The position numbers were made by a program, and so were the translations under genes. From NCBI RefSeq assembly GCF_002575655.3, contig NC_053040.3, positions 156,427,148-156,491,147 of the forward strand: a stretch of 64,000 nucleotides of DNA, written 5' to 3'. The notes beneath the pieces were generated by a model. It was not told the DNA's origin. It searched no databases and saw nothing but the letters and a program-made list of their open reading frames with translations. How positions within the stretch are numbered: the stretch's first letter is position 1; every line of letters begins with the position of its first letter. Source of the stretch: Aegilops tauschii subsp. strangulata (lineage: Eukaryota > Streptophyta > Magnoliopsida > Poales > Poaceae). Positions 35,480 through 45,442 of the stretch are shown piece by piece.

Positions 35480-37198
35480 TGTTGGGAATCGTAGCATAAT
35501 TTAAAATTTTCATACGCTCACCAAGATGCATCTATGGAGTCTACTAGCAACGAGGGGAAGGGAGTGCATCTACATACCCTTGTAGATCGCGAGCGGAAGC
35601 GTTCCAATGAACGTGGATGACGGAGTCGTACTCGCCGTGATCCAATTCACCGATGACCGAGTGCCGAACGGACGGCACCTCCGTGTTCAACACACGTACA
35701 GTGCAGCGATGTCTCCTCCTTCTTGATCCAGCAAGGGGGGAGGAGAGGTTGATGGAGATCCAGCAGCACGACGGCGTGGTGGTGGATGTAGCGGGTCTCC
35801 GGCAGGGCTTCGCCGAGCTTCTGCGAGAGAGAGGGAGGTGTTGCAGGGGAGGAGGGAGGCGCCCAAGGCTGTAGGTTGCTGCCCTCCCTCCCCCCCCTTT
35901 ATATAGGCCCCCTTGGGAGGGGGGCCGGCCAAAACCCATCTAGGGTTGGGGGGCGGCGGCCAAGGGGTGGAAAGGGGTGCCTTGCCCCCCAAGGCAAGGG
36001 GGAAGTCCCCCCACCCTAGGGTTCCCAACCCTAGGCGCATGGGGGGAGGCCCAAGGGGGGCGCCCCAGCCCACTGAGGGCTGGTTCCCTTCCACTTTCAG
36101 CCCACGGGGCCCTCCGGGATAGGTGGCCCCACCCGGTGGACCCCCGGGACCCTTCCGGTGGTCCCGGTACAATACCGGTAACCCCCGAAACTTTCCCGGT
36201 GGCCGAAACTTGACTTCCTATATATAATTCTTCACCTCCGGACCATTCCGGAACCTCTCGTGACGTCCGGGATCTCATCCGGGACCCCGAACAACTTTCG
36301 GGTTTCCGCATACATATATCTCTACAACTCTAGCGTCACCGGACCTTAAGTGTGTAGACCCTACGGGTTCGGGAGACATGCAGACATGACCGAGACGCCT
36401 CTCCGGTCAATAACCAACAGCGGGATCTGGATACCCATGTTGGCTCCCACATGTTCCGCGATGATCTCATCGGATGAACCACGGTGTCGAGGATTCAATC
36501 AATCCGTATGCAATTCCCTTTGTCAATCGGTATGTTACTTGCCCGAGATTCGATCGTCGGTATCCCAATACCTTGTTCAATCTCGTTACCGGCAAGTCTC
36601 TTTACTCGTACCGCAATGCATGATCCCGTGACTAACGCCTTAGTCACATTGAGCTCATTATGATGATGCATTACCGAGTGGGCCCAGAGATACCTCTCCG
36701 TCACACGGAGTGACAAATCCCAGTCTCGATTCGTGCCAACCCAACAGACACTTTCGGAGATACCCGTAGTGCACCTTTATAGTCACCCAGTTACGTTGTG
36801 ACGTTTGGCACACCCAAAGCACTCCTACGGTATCCGGGAGTTGCACGATCTCATGGTCTAAGGAAAAGATACTTGACATTGGAAAAGCTCTAGCAAACGA
36901 AACTACACGATCTTTTATGCTATGCTTAGGATTGGGTCTTGTCCATCACATCATTCTCCTAATGATGTGATCCCGTTATCAATGACATCCAATGTCCATA
37001 GTCAGGAAACCATGACTATCAGTTGATCAACGAGCTAGTCAACTAGAGGCTTACTAGGGACAGGTTGTGGTCTATGTATTCACACATGTATTACGATTTC
37101 CGGACAATACAATTATAGCATGAATAATAGACAATTACCATGAACAAAGAAATATAATAATAACCATTTATTATTGCCTCTAGGGCATATTTCCAACA
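35480..37198 (-). repeat. 5' LTR of copia copy 2
   Basis: The LTR is 1719 bp and nearly identical to 28639-30354. Scattered transitions (for example around 35669-35710) and a longer C run near 35888-35896 distinguish the two. Confidence 0.92.
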
Positions 37199-38779
37199 AC
37201 ATCTCCAACGTATCTATAATTTTTTATTGTTCCATGCTATATTATATTTTGTTTTGGACATTAATGGGCTTTATTATACACTTTTATATTATTTTTGGGA
37301 CTAACCTATTAACCGGAGGCCCAACCCGGAATTGTTGTTTTTTGCCTATTTCAGAGTTTCGCAGAAAAAGCATATCAAACGGAGTCCAAACGAAATGAAA
37401 CCTTCGGGAACGTGATTTTTGGAACGAACGTGATCCAGAGGACTTGGACCCTACGTCAAGAAAGCTACCAGGAAGGCACGAGGTAGGGGGCGCGCCTACC
37501 CCCCTGGGCACGCCCTCCACCCTCGTGGGGCCCACATTGCTCCACCAACGTACTTCTTCCTCCTATATATACCTACGTACCCCCAAACTACCAGATACGG
37601 AGCCAATAACCTAATTCCACCGCCGCAACCTTCTGTACCCGTGAGATCCCATCTTGGGGCCTTTTCCGGAGCTCCACCGGAGGGGGCATCGATCACGGAG
37701 GGCTTCTACATCAACACCATAGCCTCTCCGATGATGTGTGAGTAGTTTACCTCAAACCTTTGGGTCCATAGTTATTAGCTAGATGGCTTCTTCTCTCTCT
37801 TTGGATCTCAGTACAAAGTTCTCCACGATTCTCGTGGAGATCTATTCGATGTAATCTTCTTTTGCGGTGTGTTTGTTGAGACCGATGAATTGTGGGTTTA
37901 TGATCAAGTTTATCTATGAACAATATTTGAATCTTCTCTGGATTCTTTTATGTATGATTGGTTATCTTCGCAAGTCTCTTCGAATTATCAGTTTGGTTTG
38001 GCCTACTAGATTGATCTTTCTTGCAATGGGAGAAGTGCTTAACTTTGGGTTCAATCTTGCGTTGTCCTTTCCCAGTGACAGTAGGGGCAGCAAGGCACGT
38101 ATTGTATTGTTGCCATCGAGGATAACAAGATGGGGTTTATATCATATTGCATGAGTTTATCCCTCTACATCATGTCATCTTACTTAAAGCGTTACTCTGT
38201 TCTTTTAAACTTAATACTCTAGATGCATGCTGGATAGCGGTCGATGTGTGGAGTAATAGTAGTAGATGCATGCAGGAGTCGGTCTACTTGTCGCGGACCT
38301 GATGCCTATATACATGATCATACCTAGATATTCTCATAACTATGCTCAATTCTGTCAATTGCTCAACAGTAATTTGTTTACCCACCGTAATACTTATGCT
38401 CTCGAGAGAAGCCAATAGTGAAACCTATGGCCCCCGGGTCTATTTTCCATCATATTAATCTTCCGACAACAAGCTATTTCTGGCGCCGTTTTTATTTTGC
38501 TTTCTTTACTTTGCATCTTTATCATAAAAATACCAAAAATATTATCTTATCATATCCATCAGATCTCACTTTCGTAAGTGACCGTGAAGGGATTGACAAC
38601 CCCTTTATTGCGTTGGTTGCGAGGATTTTATTTGTTTGTGTAGGTGCGAGGGACTCATGCGTGGCCTCCTACTGGATTGATACCTTGGTTCTCAAAAACT
38701 GAGAGAAATACTTACGCTGCTTTACTGCATCACCCTTTCCTCTTCAAGGGAAAACCAACGCAGTGCTCAAGAGGTAGCA
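37199..38779 (+). repeat. 3' LTR of the gag-protease gypsy (main part)
   Basis: The LTR begins at 28630-28638, is interrupted by copia copy 2, and resumes at 37199 after the duplicated target ACATC. It ends AAGAGGTAGCA at 38779, followed by the element's own target duplication GCACC. It is closely similar over its length to 22086-23671. Confidence 0.92.
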
Positions 38780-41700
38780 GCACCCGCGAACTGCGCCCCA
38801 CGTCCGCTTGCGTGTGGCCTTGCCCGCTACTCGCCCTCGCCTCCCTTGCAGTCGTTGCCGCTTCCCTGCCGTGCTCACCGCACCGCTGCTGTAGCCGCCT
38901 ACCCCCCCTCCCGCGCGTGTCCGGCCGCCTCCACCCCGCCGCTGCCGAGCTGCCTCCCCGCTCCGGCGCCGCTCGCCGGTTCCGCCCACCTGTTGCTCCC
39001 TCCACCCTGCGGCCCGCCTGGCCTCTCGCGCCCGTGCTCCACTGCACCCTGCGCCATCCGGCCACCGTCGCCGGGCCGCGGGCTCGTGGCCCGCCGCGGT
39101 CCTGGCTGGCCTGGGCCAGCGCCCAGTCGGGTCGGCGCACAGCGCCCGGTGCCCGCTTGTGGCCTGGGCCTACGACAACGGGCCCCACGGCCCCTTTAAT
39201 GTTAAAAAAGTGTTTTTAAAAATGAAAATAGTTGATTAATTAAGTGGGTAATTAATTAATTTAATTAACCTTGATTAATTAGTTAATAATTAACTAGTTT
39301 AGCTAATTAAAACTATTTAATTAATATGTGCCTATGACAGAGGGGCCCCGGCTGTCAGGTTGACCAGTCAACGTCCTGTTGACTGCTGACATCACTCTGA
39401 CCTCATGCTGACATCATTATTTCCTTTTCTATCGATTTTAATAATTGATAATATTTTCAGAAAATTGCTAAAACTTTAATAATTCATAGATAATAAACTG
39501 TAACTCGGATGAAAATGTTTTCTACATGAAAATTGCTCAGAAAAATCCAACAAATCCGAATGCGCGGTTCGTTCATCTGTCACATGCCCCTAGCATGCTG
39601 AACTTGGAACCGTCCCCTCTCTCCCACCTGTCCGGAATCCGTCTAACGCCGGGAATTCATCCTTGGATGTTTTTCCCCTCCGTCTACAATGTGTAGTACT
39701 ACGTTAGGTCGACCCTAGTTCTGCATATCGTCTAGACATGCTTAGTGATGCATCTGCTTGCTTATATTTACTGTTTCTTCCCCCTCTTCTCTCCGGTAGA
39801 CCCCGAGACCGATGATGCCCCTATGACCGACTACGTCGACGACGACACTTCTTCCTTTTCAGCAGAGCTTCCAGGCAAGCCCCCCCTTTGATCATCCCAA
39901 TATCGCCCATTCCATTCTCTCATGCTTGCATTAGATTTTGCTACTGTAATTGTTTGCTCCTATTCTGATGCATAGCCTGCTTTTGTATCTGCTGTTGTAC
40001 CTTACCTGCTTATCCTAAACTGCTTAGTATAGGTTGGTTAGTGATCCATCAGTGACCCCCACCTTGTCCTTGTTGCCCCTGCTTCATCATCGAAGACCCG
40101 ATCAACGGGATCGAAGACCAGGCCCCAGCACCGCACATCACTTTCCCCTTAGTTGCTCGACACTACTGGGTTACTATCGAGTGCCGAGGGTGAAACCTCA
40201 TCAGCACTTCTGATGTTAACCCTATAGTGTAGCTAGTTGGTCGTGGTCATCGAGGGTGATTCCGCCTTAACCACTTCCGATACGACTCTGTCATGCAACC
40301 CCTCAAGTGTGAACCTCGAGGGTGGTTCCTCTTACGTTCACCTTGATGATTACATCGAGTGGAATCCATCGAGGGTGGTTCCTCAGGGTTCCCCTTGGCG
40401 TTAGACACACAGTTACTATGGTTACTATGACTTTACACTGAACCATGTTACTAAAGACGGGTCGGCCCTGAGGGGTACTCGTGCGAGCTTAATTGCGAGT
40501 GATCTAGAGTCGGTTTGACCTGGAAGGTGCCCGCGAGATAATTACAAGGCGTGGCCGGGCATTCTTAGCCCTTGCCGCAAGTCCTCGAGACGGGGCGGCG
40601 GGGTCACATCTTTCGTGAGTCTCTGCTTGTTACCGCGCATTCCTAATCCACTACGATTTGGATATTTGATCCGAGGGGCCTCTGGCCTGATAGCACTAAC
40701 CATCACGTGGGCATAGTATGGGCGTTCTGCGTCGTATGCATCAGCCAAAGCTTAATAGATGTCATGCGGCTGAGCGGCGCACGCCAGGTTGGACTGCGTA
40801 ACTTTTTAAGGAGGTAGCTAGGTCTGCTCACCGGCCGCCCTCGCAACGTGCAAGAGTTCCCGGGGCGATGGCCCAAGACCCCTGGGGACATAGGTTTAGT
40901 CCGGCGTGCTGACCTCTCTATTAAGCCTAGGTCGGGTTGAGGCGTATTGTTTGGCCGAGGCCAGGCATGATCCAGGAAAGTGTGTCCGGCCGGAGTTAAT
41001 CGAGCGTGGTGGGTAAGTTGGTGCACCCCTGCAGGGAAGAAAACATCTATTGATAGCCTGTCCTACGGTAACAGACACTCGGAGTTGTATCCCGATCGAT
41101 ACAACTAGAACTGGATAGTATGGCTCTGGGATTGCTTTCTTGGAGGGAGTCGAGAAAGGATCTCTGGCCGAGGTTGATAACACTACTACTACTTTACTTT
41201 ATGCTTTTCTGTACTCTTCTGAATGCTGCAAGATGCTTGGAGCTGCTTGAAGATGCTAGTCTTCGATAGGCTAGGCTTTCCCCTTCTCTTCTGGCATTCT
41301 GCAGTCCAGTCCACAAATACAGCCCATTTTATTGATACCGATGCATATGTAGTGTAGATCCTTACTTGCGAGTACTTTGGATGAGTACTCACGGTTGCTT
41401 TGCTCCCCCTTTTCCCCCTTTCTTCTTCTTTCAGGTTGATGCAACCAGATGTCGGAGCCCAGGAGCCAGATGCCACCGCTGATGCCTACTACTACATGGA
41501 GACCGCCGACGACCAAGAGTAGTTAGGAGGCTCCCAGGCAGGAGGCCTTGCCTTTTCAATCGTAGATGCTTTTGTGCTGGCCTTCTTAAGGCAAGCTTGT
41601 TCAACTTATGTCTGTACTCAGATATTGTTGCTTCCGCCGACTCTTGTGTTTTCAAGCTTATGTATTCGATCCCTCGAGGCCCCTGGCTTGTAATATAAAG

Positions 41701-41818
41701 CTTGTATTATTTTAATTTATGTCTAGAGTTGTGTTGTGATATCTTCCCGTGAGTCCCTGATCTTGATCGTACATATTTGCGTGTATGATTAGTGTACGAT
41801 TGAATCGGAGGCGTCACA

Positions 41819-42889
41819 TAGAGCAAGTAAGAAAACGAATGGCCGAATAGTGTGTCATATTTAGATTAATATATAGTGTGGTCAGAAAAGCTGAAGAGCA
41901 TCCAAACAAACAAACGTTTCGTACCAAATCCAGGCGCATCAAGGAAATCGATAGTTGAATACAGCCTAGCCATAAAAAAATAGAAACGACTGACCATTGT
42001 TGGAAGCAAATCACTTACCAATAATGTAAGGATTTATTTTATCAGTTGTATTAGCTTAAACATTGCCTCAATAGCAAACACTTTCACTACTCACAAGTGC
42101 ATAAAATGCACAGGAATCACACCCTTTTGGGTTGTCCCGGCCTTTAGGAAGTTCATTTTTTCTTTAGAAATTCAAATATCACACAGAAGTATCTAGACAT
42201 ATATTGAATTTTTATCATGTTGTTCCCTACATACATGAATTATATTTAATAAGTATTTTTGTCCATGCTTCACGAAAAGACTAATGCGTGGATTTAGAAT
42301 AGCAAGTACTAAATCTACCATGTTGTGTAGCCCATAAATGAACATGCATTTTGATGAAATTGTACATGTGTGCAGCTAATGTCTACAAGTACGTCTCTTC
42401 TGTGATGAAACTTCAAAATGCTCTTATTTATTTATTCATTGAGAAACAGGCTCACTGGAGCCAGGGTCAATTTTGAATTTTCTATTGCTTCTTATCCTAT
42501 GTTTCTTATCCTACTAGAGTGATGCATACCTTTTTCATGAAGGAAAAAACTGCATTTTGGCCACAAATAACCTCTCCTGCTAAATGAATCACACTTATTG
42601 AAGAGAGTACAAATAACATCGGCAGCATAGTTCCACTGATGATCTCCATTACAATTCACAAGTTGGCCATAGGTTACAGTTGAGAACTCAAAACAGGACA
42701 TAAGTTACTCAAACACAAAGAAGATAGCACTGAGCACATTTCAGCACGCTAGTCATGGTTTCAAACATACGAACATGCGAACTAGGACGTTTTCCTAGTC
42801 AGAATGCCTATAGGGTTAGGGCAGATGGCGTGGGTCCAAGTTATCAACGAAGATTTCCGCAGCGATGTTTTACTTGATGTTTAGCCCTC
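41819..42889. other. AT-rich stretch, no gene seen
   Basis: No supported ORF, RNA gene or element end. It is probably the same background as 19129-20704, on the other side of the long solo LTR. Confidence 0.4.
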
Positions 42890-44172
42890 GATGCTTTATC
42901 TATGTAAGACTTGACCATAATGGTCCTATTTGTGTAAGACGCTTTGTAATGGATGTAAACTCTTGATACTCAGTCCGATGTGTACGATGAGCATTGATCC
43001 TTGGGATCACTGTGCACACACAATCGGTGGCTTCGACTGCATAAGTCGGGTTCCCCATACAACACCACCACGAAGCTTCACCACAATGGATTGTCGTTCC
43101 GAGCTTCCGTCTAGGGTGCTCAAACACCCAAAAGTAACAAGATCCGCAAGGGATTAGTGGGGGGGATCAAGTATCTCTTGGTTGTAGATCGAGGCCCTCT
43201 CAGCCAAACCCTAGAAAATCAACAAGTTTTGTTGGCTAGGGAGAGAGATCGGGCAGAAATAGAGTTTTGAGCAACAATGGAGTTTGGGGGGATAATAAGT
43301 GAGTCTTCTTGGAGAAGAAGACCCCTATTTATAGTGGGAACAAATCCAACCGTTTTTCTGTCCACAACCCGCACACAAGCGGTACTACCGCTCGGGCGGT
43401 GGCTCCAAAAACACAGTGCATGGGCAGAGTGCCCCGAGGCGGTAGTACCGCTTGGGCGGCGCTACCGCTTACGGTGCAGTGTACAGGAAGCAACGATGAT
43501 AGGGCAAAGTACGGTGACAGTACCATAGAAGCGGTACTACCGCGCCCTGCTGCCGCCCTATTGTTGCGATGTGGCAAACCAATCCAGAGGCATATAAATA
43601 AGCGGTAATAGCAGCAGTAGTGTCTGGGCGGTAGTACCGCTTACAAGTGGTACTACTGCTCTACTTTCGCTTAGCAAACTGAGCTACAACGAGATCAACG
43701 ATAGTGGAGCGGTGGTATGGGCCGAAGTACCGCAAGCGGTACTACCTCCCTACTGCCGCACTACTTCCGTTGAACTGAAATAGACAACCAAACGCTCTAA
43801 ATAAGTGGTAGTACACAAGATACTGGATCAGCGGAAGTACCGCTTACAAGCGGTACTACCGCTGCCCAGAGCGGTACTCCCGCTGGTTAGCCCTAGGACA
43901 AGTTTCCAGAAAAACGGTGGAACTCGGAAGAAGCGAGATGGAAGGTGGGTGCAAAAGAAGATGTGTATGTAATGATTCGCGGTTTTCCTGCGACTCAAGT
44001 CCATTGAAAAACAAACCCAGGAAAAATGACCGTCTTGACTTTATATCTCCGAGAGGCACGAATCGTCTTGTGCCAAATGATAGATTATCTGAAATGCTCA
44101 ATGCACATGCTTAATCCGCAAATGCATTGTCATCGATCACCAAAAACACTAAGGGAGAGATATGCCTTAACA
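42890..44172 (-). mobile_element. LTR-like promoter-bearing repeat, minus strand
   Basis: On the minus strand the sequence starts TGTTAAGGCATATCTCTCCC at 44172, contains a cluster of GCGGTA-type palindromes, then a TATA-like CTATAAATAG near 43320-43330 and a leader-like tail. The TGTTA... start followed by CCCTTAGTG and TTTTGGTG resembles the start of the solo-LTR-like unit at 56923-58422. I could not find the other end or a target duplication, so the left boundary is a guess. Confidence 0.4.
43378..43880. repeat. Cluster of imperfect GCGGTACTACCGC palindromes
   Basis: Copies and variants of AGCGGTACTACCGCT or its complement AGCGGTAGTACCGCT occur near 43378, 43437, 43530, 43628, 43646, 43735, 43841 and 43850, with further half-units GCGGTA/TACCGC between. 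Spacing is irregular, so this is dispersed rather than tandem. Each unit is nearly self-complementary. Confidence 0.85.
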
Positions 44173-44226
44173 AGGGCCCGACTCGTAAACATTTGCGGGA
44201 GGCCCGTAAACCGCCCACGATTCCAG

Positions 44227-44233
44227 TATATAT
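44227..44233 (+). promoter_or_regulatory. TATA-like box upstream of the 44379 ORF
   Basis: TATATAT in 'ccagtatatatgccagctcc' lies about 145 bases before the ATG at 44379, a plausible distance for a plant gene with a GC-rich 5' leader. Confidence 0.45.
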
Positions 44234-44378
44234 GCCAGCTCCGGGTCGATTTAGGGTTCGCATCCGGCATCCTCCCATTCGCCCATTCCCCTCTGTCGCG
44301 TTTTTTCTCCTCCGACGAGAAATCCCGCGAAGTTCAGCCTAGATATCCGGCGCGTTTACCCACCCGAACTTGCCGGAG

Positions 44379-44816
44379 ATGTCGTCGGCGGGTGCCGATT
44401 GGGGTGGCCAAGGGGGGCTCGGCGGAAGCAGTGGGAACGACGGCGACCCACCCCGCAAGCGCAGCCACGACGCAGAGGCTGGGAGCTCCTTCGTCCGTCA
44501 GCGGGTGGACGAACGATGGAGGGAGCCGCGGGGGCGCGACACAGGCGCTCGGGTGTGGACGTACTTCCGTCGTCTCGACCGCATCTTCTCCCCCGTGCTC
44601 AATCGTCGCCGGGAGGCAAAGAAGGCGTGGTTCGAGGCCAATGAGGCAGACGCTGCCCGAGACGAAGCTGCGGCCGCACGCGTCCCGACGCTCTTCGAGG
44701 CGTACCAGCTTGCGCAGGTCCCCTCTAGCACCTTCGTGTACCACCACCTTCGCGGCAACCCGCCCCGCGAGGACGCCAATGATGGGAACGACTGCGGCGA
44801 CGGCGATGAGGAGTAG
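44379..44816 (+). CDS. Hypothetical protein, 145 aa, single exon
   Basis: ATG at 44379 to TAG at 44814-44816, with no introns. The protein starts MSSAGADWGGQGGLGG, has a Gly/Arg-rich N-terminal third, a basic, probably helical centre (RVWTYFRRLDRIFSPVLNRR, then REAKKAWFEANEADAARDEA) and an acidic end (NDGNDCGDGDEE). I do not recognise a domain. Codon use is strongly GC-rich in third positions, as in many grass genes. A nearby sequence (44940-45010), read on the minus strand, starts GAGCATTTTTAGTGGATCC and resembles the GAGCATCTCTAGCAGACCC ends of Triticeae Harbinger elements, so the ORF may be carried by a transposon. It lies about 630 bases upstream of NSE4 on the same strand. Confidence 0.5.
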   Translation: MSSAGADWGGQGGLGGSSGNDGDPPRKRSHDAEAGSSFVRQRVDERWREPRGRDTGARVWTYFRRLDRIFSPVLNRRREAKKAWFEANEADAARDEAAAARVPTLFEAYQLAQVPSSTFVYHHLRGNPPREDANDGNDCGDGDEE

Positions 44817-45442
44817 ACTAGTATGCAACCTGTAGTATGAACTTCCGTATGCTATGTTTAATTTCCGTTTTTATGTATGAACTTTGGTATGTACTAAATA
44901 TACGGGCTCGGTATGAAGGATCTGCTCTGACCAAGCGTCCCGCAAAATTCAAAATACCGTAAATGAGTTTTATGGGACGACCGATTGCAGGATCCACTAA
45001 AAATGCTCATACAGCGAATCATAGGCCACACATGCGAACAGCCCGGCCCGGCACATCGGCGCCTATCATCATCTCCCAAAAGAAAAATATCTTCCGCACC
45101 TGGACGGCCTCTCACCGTCTCGCGCGCCCCGTTACTGCCGGGTGGGCCCATTCAACCCGCGCTCCTAGCCGCTGGCTGGAATTTTTACACGCCGCGGGGT
45201 CGGGACTCAACCGGCGGCCGCAAAATCAAAAACTTCGTGCGCACCGCACACCACCCGCGACCGCGGAGGTGGAGCTTTCAAATCCCCCGCCTCTGCTTCT
45301 TATTCCCTCCCCGTCTCCAAATTTTCGGCGAAATTTTCCATTCCCCCACCCGCCCTTCACTCCCTTCCCCCGTCGCTCTCAGCCGCGCAGCGCTAGCTAG
45401 GGTTGGGACCGATTTGGGGCCTAGGGTTAGGTCAGTTTCCCC
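44817..45442 (+). promoter_or_regulatory. Upstream region of NSE4
   Basis: This region of 626 bp becomes GC-rich towards the ATG (from about 45100). It contains pyrimidine-rich tracts typical of grass 5' leaders ('cccttcccccgtcgctctc'). No convincing TATA box is seen close to the ATG. Its first part may be the right end of a Harbinger-like element. Confidence 0.4.

Larger units (their letters stand above)
28639..37198 (-). mobile_element. Ty1/copia element, copy 2, complete but defective, inverted relative to copy 1
   Basis: The element is 8560 bp on the minus strand. LTRs lie at 35480-37198 (5') and 28639-30354 (3'), with target duplication ACATC at 28634-28638 and 37199-37203. The family is the same as copy 1: same LTR ends, same PPT, a related non-canonical primer site and the same internal layout. 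All coding regions are broken. Both the LTR pair and the comparison with copy 1 show limited divergence. It is the youngest layer of this nest. Confidence 0.93.
22086..38779 (+). mobile_element. Athila-lineage gag-protease gypsy element (Sabrina/WHAM-like), split by copia copy 2
   Basis: LTRs lie at 22086-23671 and at 28630-28638 plus 37199-38779. The target duplication is GCACC (22081-22085 and 38780-38784), and a perfect tRNA-Asp primer site lies at 23683-23700. Between them are gag and protease only; from 25972 to the PPT about 2.65 kb carries no reverse transcriptase or integrase. The element is thus non-autonomous by structure. The LTRs differ from each other at scattered sites, more than the LTRs of the nested copia do. 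Copia copy 2 landed nine bases inside the 3' LTR. Confidence 0.9.
20705..41818 (+). mobile_element. Long solo-LTR-like element, split by a nested gypsy (Sukkula-like?)
   Basis: The two halves, 20705-22085 and 38785-41818, join to about 4.4 kb beginning TGTAACACCCCC and ending GGCGTCACA, so the ends are TGT...ACA. Flanks are TAGTG (20700-20704) and TAGAG (41819-41823), a 5-bp target duplication with one mismatch. No conserved coding domain is seen in either half; the GC-rich ORFs near 21.2-22.1 kb and 38.7-39.2 kb are not supported. The length and ends resemble the very long LTRs of Sukkula-type elements, so a solo LTR is the simplest reading. The family name is from memory and uncertain. The element predates the nested insertions. 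Confidence 0.6.

Noticed and set aside
40542..41516. Cluster of minus-strand ORFs up to 107 aa
   Set aside because: Inside the long solo LTR; overlapping frames, no domain and no splice logic.
43378..43880. CRISPR-like array
   Set aside because: The GCGGTA palindromes have irregular spacing and variable units, and the DNA is from a plant nucleus.
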